From: Lachnospiraceae bacterium
Lineage (GTDB): Bacteria; Bacillota; Clostridia; Lachnospirales; Lachnospiraceae
Length of the DNA: 64,000 nt
Assembly: GCA_024687125.1 (NCBI GenBank)
Contig: JAILFA010000009.1
Span: forward strand, 62,001 to 126,000
Direction of reading: 5' to 3'
The position numbers and the translations under genes are program-made. Position 1 is the stretch's first letter; every line of letters starts with the position of its first letter. Below are positions 63,900 to 64,000 of this stretch, piece after piece. The notes beneath the pieces are model-generated. The model saw only the letters and a list, made by a program, of their open reading frames with translations. It did not search any database and was not told the DNA's origin.

Positions 63900-64000
63900 A
63901 TGAACAACAGCAAGACACCGTTTCGCATACAGAATTTTGATTTTCTTCTGCTGCTTTTCTGCTGCGCCCTGACCTCTGTCGGGATCGCGGCGATCTACAG
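63900..64000 (+). CDS. rodA: RodA/FtsW-like SEDS protein, 3' end cut by window
   Basis: Only the first 33 codons are present (ATG at 63900, too short for the ORF track). They read as a basic-polar start (NNSKTPFRIQNFDF) followed by the first hydrophobic span (LLLLFCCALTSVGIAAIY), the usual beginning of RodA/FtsW peptidoglycan polymerases. Ribosome site GAAAGAAGAG is weak. Position right behind pbp2 makes RodA the best call. Confidence 0.75.
   Translation, partial: MNNSKTPFRIQNFDFLLLLFCCALTSVGIAAIY

Noticed and set aside
1-64000. CRISPR arrays, tRNA or rRNA genes, insertion sequences, prophage or toxin-antitoxin genes
   Set aside because: No regularly spaced repeats, RNA gene signatures, transposase, integrase or phage structural motifs were recognised by reading; a tRNAscan/ISfinder run would settle this.

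Overview
The window reads as a chromosomal segment of a Gram-positive-type anaerobe of the Clostridia, most likely Lachnospiraceae-like. This is inferred from gene content: xpaC/telA pair, 2-hydroxycarboxylate carrier next to a FeoA-FeoB fusion, VTC/DUF4956/carbohydrate-binding-domain operon, radC-mreBCD-pbp2-rodA, long clostridial PBP2, many hybrid histidine kinases, Shine-Dalgarno motifs of the AGGAGG type and frequent GTG/TTG starts. GC content is near 50 percent by eye. No rRNA, tRNA, CRISPR array, insertion sequence or phage gene was recognised. Genes are tightly packed, often with ATGA/TTGA stop-start overlaps.

Layout. 1-7961 (+): end of an endonuclease/exonuclease/phosphatase, an MTA/SAH-type deaminase, a membrane MutS-like ATPase, RNase HI, XpaC-like and TelA-like proteins, a small acidic protein and a metallophosphoesterase. 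7917-10151 (-): a D-Ala-D-Ala carboxypeptidase with a very long N-terminal part. 10226-11542 (+): a membrane-anchored HExxH protein. 11547-15201 (-): FeoAB fusion and 2-hydroxycarboxylate transporter. 15364-18380 (+): YhfC-type protease, DUF1858 protein, GH13 amylase, dUTPase. 18549-21670 (+): GldA-like ATPase and GldF/GldG-like fused permease. 21672-25035 (+): gltX and a UvrD-like helicase. 24998-27734 (-): tetR-MFS-CPBP operon with two operator-like palindromes around its promoter.

27893-41183 (+) is the most unusual part: a roughly 13.3-kb apparent operon of eight genes. It holds three membrane hybrid histidine kinases, a receiver-GGDEF protein with a second degenerate GGDEF-like domain, a 72-residue unknown, a FIST-like ligand-sensor candidate, a sodium:alanine/glycine symporter and a double-receiver protein. 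One kinase (34105-37563) carries a whole DegV (fatty-acid-binding) fold between its receiver and Hpt domains. I infer a signalling system that couples amino-acid and perhaps lipid sensing to phosphorelay and c-di-GMP output.

41274-51394 (+): a GlgX/isoamylase-like protein that has lost all three GH13 catalytic residues, followed by miaB, mutS, mutL, miaA and an aluminium-resistance/methionine gamma-lyase-like PLP enzyme. 51425-57708 (+): an OmpR/HK pair ending in a strong terminator, then a VTC-DUF4956-carbohydrate-binding lipoprotein-NAGPA operon whose promoter carries tandem 11-bp direct repeats typical of OmpR-family sites. 57860-64000 (+): radC-mreB-mreC-mreD-pbp2-rodA (cut by the window end), the cell-elongation cluster.

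A recurring regulatory theme is promoters whose TATAAT box lies only 7-8 nt before the only sensible start codon (xpaC, the first hybrid kinase, the GH13 pseudoenzyme), which predicts leaderless mRNAs.
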